Below are positions 61,985-64,000 of a stretch of 64,000 nt of DNA, one piece after another (position 1 is the first letter of the stretch; every line of letters starts with the position of its first letter). The DNA is from an uncultured marine group I thaumarchaeote (GTDB lineage Archaea > Thermoproteota > Nitrososphaeria > Nitrososphaerales > Nitrosopumilaceae), in assembly GCA_902512865.1 (NCBI GenBank), contig CABXKZ010000001.1, positions 1 to 64,000 on the forward strand, given 5' to 3'. The position numbers and the translations under genes are program-made. The notes under the pieces are model-generated. The model was given only the letters and a program-made list of their open reading frames with translations. It made no database searches and was not told where the DNA came from.

Positions 61985-63112
61985 TTGATTAATGCACACG
62001 GTGGAAAATTAGTAAATCGAGTCAAAGATGTTGATCCATCTGGACTAATTTCAATTGATATTTCTGCAGATTTAGCAAATGATGTAGAAAATATTGCAGA
62101 TGGAATATTTTCTCCATTAGAAGGATTTCTTAACCAACAAGATTTTGAATCCGTCATTTCAAAAGGAAGACTTGCAAACGGTATAGCGTGGACTATGCCG
62201 ACTGTCTTAGACGTTGATGATGATACCGGTAAAAAAATGAAAGAGGCTGGCGATGTATTACTTAAAAATCCAGATGGAACAGGAATTGCAATTTTACATG
62301 TAGAAGATGTCTACTCTTATGATAAACAAGATACCATGAATGGAGTTTATGGAACAGATGATGAATCGCATCCTGGTGTTGCAAAAATTAATTCAATGAA
62401 AGACTTTCTTGTAGGTGGAAAAATTGATTATATTCAAAGCCAAAATGAGACTGAAATTAGAAAACATAGAATGACTCCAACTCAAACAAGAGAGTTATTT
62501 GAAAAAGCAGGATGGAAAACAATTGTTGCATTCCAAACTCGAAATCCTCCACATGTAGCACATGAAATGTTACAAAAAAATGCGATAACAACACGTGATG
62601 GTGTATTTGTAAATCCATTAATTGGAAAGAAAAAACCTGGTGACTTTAAAGACGAAATTATTGTAAAAGCATACGAAACAATGATTGACAAATACTATCC
62701 AGAAAATAAGTGTCAATTAGCAACTCTACATACGGAAATGAAATATGCTGGACCAAGAGAAGCAATTCATCATGCAATAATGCGTCAAAATTATGGATGT
62801 ACTCATATCATTATAGGACGAGATCATGCTGGAGTTGGAAAATTCTACGATCCATTTGCAGCACATAAAATATTTGATGATTATCCAGAACTTGAAATAG
62901 AACCAATCTTTTTCCCAGCATTCTTTTACTGCAGAAAGTGTCTAACATTTACAAATCCAAATGTTTGTCCACATAGTGCAGATGATAGGGAACAAATTTC
63001 TGGTACAAAAATGAGAGAGATGATTAACAATGGCGAATCACCATCAGAATTTATCCTAAGACCTGAAGTTGCCAAAGTAATTATTGACTTTGATAAACCA
63101 TTTGTTGAGTAG
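61985..63112 (+). CDS. sat: Sulfate adenylyltransferase (ATP sulfurylase)
   Basis: The 375-residue enzyme has the active-site motifs RNPPHVAHE (with HxxH) and GRDHAGVG, plus an FSPLEGFL start region. A late [15 protein letters not shown] zinc loop is typical of the archaeal/bacterial type. It makes APS from sulfate and ATP. The start is TTG 61985 (MINAHGG); no in-frame ATG precedes the conserved N-terminal region. It works with cysH just upstream and with cysC/cysQ at 45.6-46.9 kb. Confidence 0.96.
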   Translation: MINAHGGKLVNRVKDVDPSGLISIDISADLANDVENIADGIFSPLEGFLNQQDFESVISKGRLANGIAWTMPTVLDVDDDTGKKMKEAGDVLLKNPDGTGIAILHVEDVYSYDKQDTMNGVYGTDDESHPGVAKINSMKDFLVGGKIDYIQSQNETEIRKHRMTPTQTRELFEKAGWKTIVAFQTRNPPHVAHEMLQKNAITTRDGVFVNPLIGKKKPGDFKDEIIVKAYETMIDKYYPENKCQLATLHTEMKYAGPREAIHHAIMRQNYGCTHIIIGRDHAGVGKFYDPFAAHKIFDDYPELEIEPIFFPAFFYCRKCLTFTNPNVCPHSADDREQISGTKMREMINNGESPSEFILRPEVAKVIIDFDKPFVE

Positions 63113-63142
63113 ATTTTTATCAAGATCTGGTAAATTTAGAAT

Positions 63143-63814
63143 ATGAATTATAAAATACCGATAATTCTTTTTGCTTCTCTAATGTTTTTTCCTGCATTTG
63201 GACAAGAAATGGCACTGAACGACTCTCTCTCTATGGCAAAATTTGACATTAATTGGAATGACTTTAACATACCTTCAAGAGATGCAACAATAATTCCATT
63301 TGATGAAATTCACGAAAGAACTTGGCAAGTGAATCTTGAAAATAAATTACTGTATGGTAATCCTGAAGGAACTGCAGTGATACGATTGTATGATGCAAAT
63401 ATTGAAAATAAATTTGTTGAAATAGGAATGGGTGGGATTCCTGATAGACCTTTTTGGGTTGCTGTACAATTACCTGAAGAGGGATATGTTGTTGTACATG
63501 ACAAACTCGAGAGAGGTTGGCTCCCTGGGGCCAAAGTGATATTGGCATATTCTGATTCTGCCGGACTAACTATCAACAATGGAGAAAGAATTGTAATATC
63601 AAATCTAGATGTTGAGACTCTTGCAATTGAAGCATATTCTGTATGGGGCATGAAAGGTTCACAAGATCCACCTGCAACTACAGATGGATTCTTAAATCTA
63701 GAAGTTATTTCTGGTGATCCAACAGAGGGTCCACTTCATATGTTTCCATTCATGGTAGTAGGTGCACTTGGATGTGTAGTAGTATTTTTACTGGTTTCTA
63801 AGAAGCGGAATTAG
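63143..63814 (+). CDS. Exported membrane-anchored protein, 223 aa
   Basis: A signal peptide (IPIILFASLMFFPAFGQ) is followed by an external beta-rich domain of about 165 residues (many aromatic and Gly residues, no Cys). A C-terminal helix (MVVGALGCVVVFLLVS) anchors it, followed by a KKRN end. It follows sat by 30 bp and its stop overlaps the convergent endonuclease III gene by 17 bp. Function unknown. Confidence 0.75.
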   Translation: MNYKIPIILFASLMFFPAFGQEMALNDSLSMAKFDINWNDFNIPSRDATIIPFDEIHERTWQVNLENKLLYGNPEGTAVIRLYDANIENKFVEIGMGGIPDRPFWVAVQLPEEGYVVVHDKLERGWLPGAKVILAYSDSAGLTINNGERIVISNLDVETLAIEAYSVWGMKGSQDPPATTDGFLNLEVISGDPTEGPLHMFPFMVVGALGCVVVFLLVSKKRN

Positions 63815-64000
63815 TTTTATAATATTTACATCCATTTCTTATCTTACAAACCTCACACATAGGAGAAATTGGCTTGCAAATGTTTTGTCCATACATAACA
63901 AATGTATCATTTACATCAAGCCAGTATTTCTTAGGAATTTTTTTCATTAATGCAAATTCTGTTTCTTCAGGAGTCTTTGTCTTGACCAATCCAAGTCTAT
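63798..64000 (-). CDS. nth: Endonuclease III, C-terminal part (cut by window edge)
   Basis: The frame runs off the right edge. Its end holds the iron-sulfur motif C-x6-C-x2-C-x5-C (CKPISPMCEVCKIRNGC), the hallmark of endonuclease III/MutY-type glycosylases. LGLVKTKTPEETE and the YGQNICKP segments just before match endonuclease III rather than MutY. It removes oxidised pyrimidines from DNA. The catalytic helix-hairpin-helix lies outside the window. Confidence 0.9.
   Translation of the reverse strand, partial: RLGLVKTKTPEETEFALMKKIPKKYWLDVNDTFVMYGQNICKPISPMCEVCKIRNGCKYYKTNSAS

Overview
The window is chromosomal DNA of an AT-rich, ammonia-oxidising-type thaumarchaeon close to Nitrosopumilus/Nitrosarchaeum. 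The evidence is archaeal information-processing genes (PCNA, TFS, RpoL, TFB, both subunits of DNA polymerase D, Orc1/Cdc6, a GINS-like protein, thermosome), archaeal lipid synthesis (GGGP synthase), an ESCRT-III/CdvB-type protein, tightly packed short genes, frequent TTG starts and TATA boxes about 25 bp upstream of start codons (leaderless transcripts). No rRNA, tRNA, insertion sequence, CRISPR array or prophage was seen.

Layout. 1-2 kb: a minus-strand transcription/replication operon (rpoL, tfs, pcn, aspartate kinase). 2-9 kb: many very small proteins, including two adjacent 50-residue paralogues, C2H2 and zinc-ribbon proteins and an RGG protein, plus a DUSP23-like phosphatase, a ferredoxin and an Hsp20. 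9-24 kb: antiporter, TFB, two large exported proteins, CbiE, a HEPN-like protein, AN1 finger, GINS-like protein, glutamine synthetase, thermosome and SHMT. 23-33 kb is the replication core: PolD large subunit and GGGP synthase, a cluster of small DNA-binding proteins, a gene-free region with ORB-like repeats and a strongly AT-rich stretch (probable oriC), orc1/cdc6, then PolD small subunit.

33-47 kb: tRNA maturation (CCA enzyme, ThpR, RNase Z), PRPP synthase, a KamA-like radical SAM enzyme, MscS-type channel, hemerythrin, CysC and CysQ. 47-58 kb: a structured candidate RNA, the CdvB paralogue facing a coiled-coil protein, a repeat-filled intergenic region in front of a winged-helix/membrane-tethered winged-helix cluster, FolE and QueC (7-deazaguanine pathway), homoserine kinase and a GPN-type GTPase. 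58-64 kb: a second candidate RNA, a glycosyltransferase, a ThiI-like protein without its PP-loop, APS/PAPS reductase and ATP sulfurylase (sulfate assimilation), and the end of an endonuclease III gene.

The strongest points for follow-up are the probable replication origin at 29.7-30.1 kb, two G+C-rich folded RNA candidates (47.7 kb plus strand; 58.7 kb minus strand), and the repeat array at 49.7-49.9 kb. Aspartate kinase and endonuclease III are cut by the window edges.
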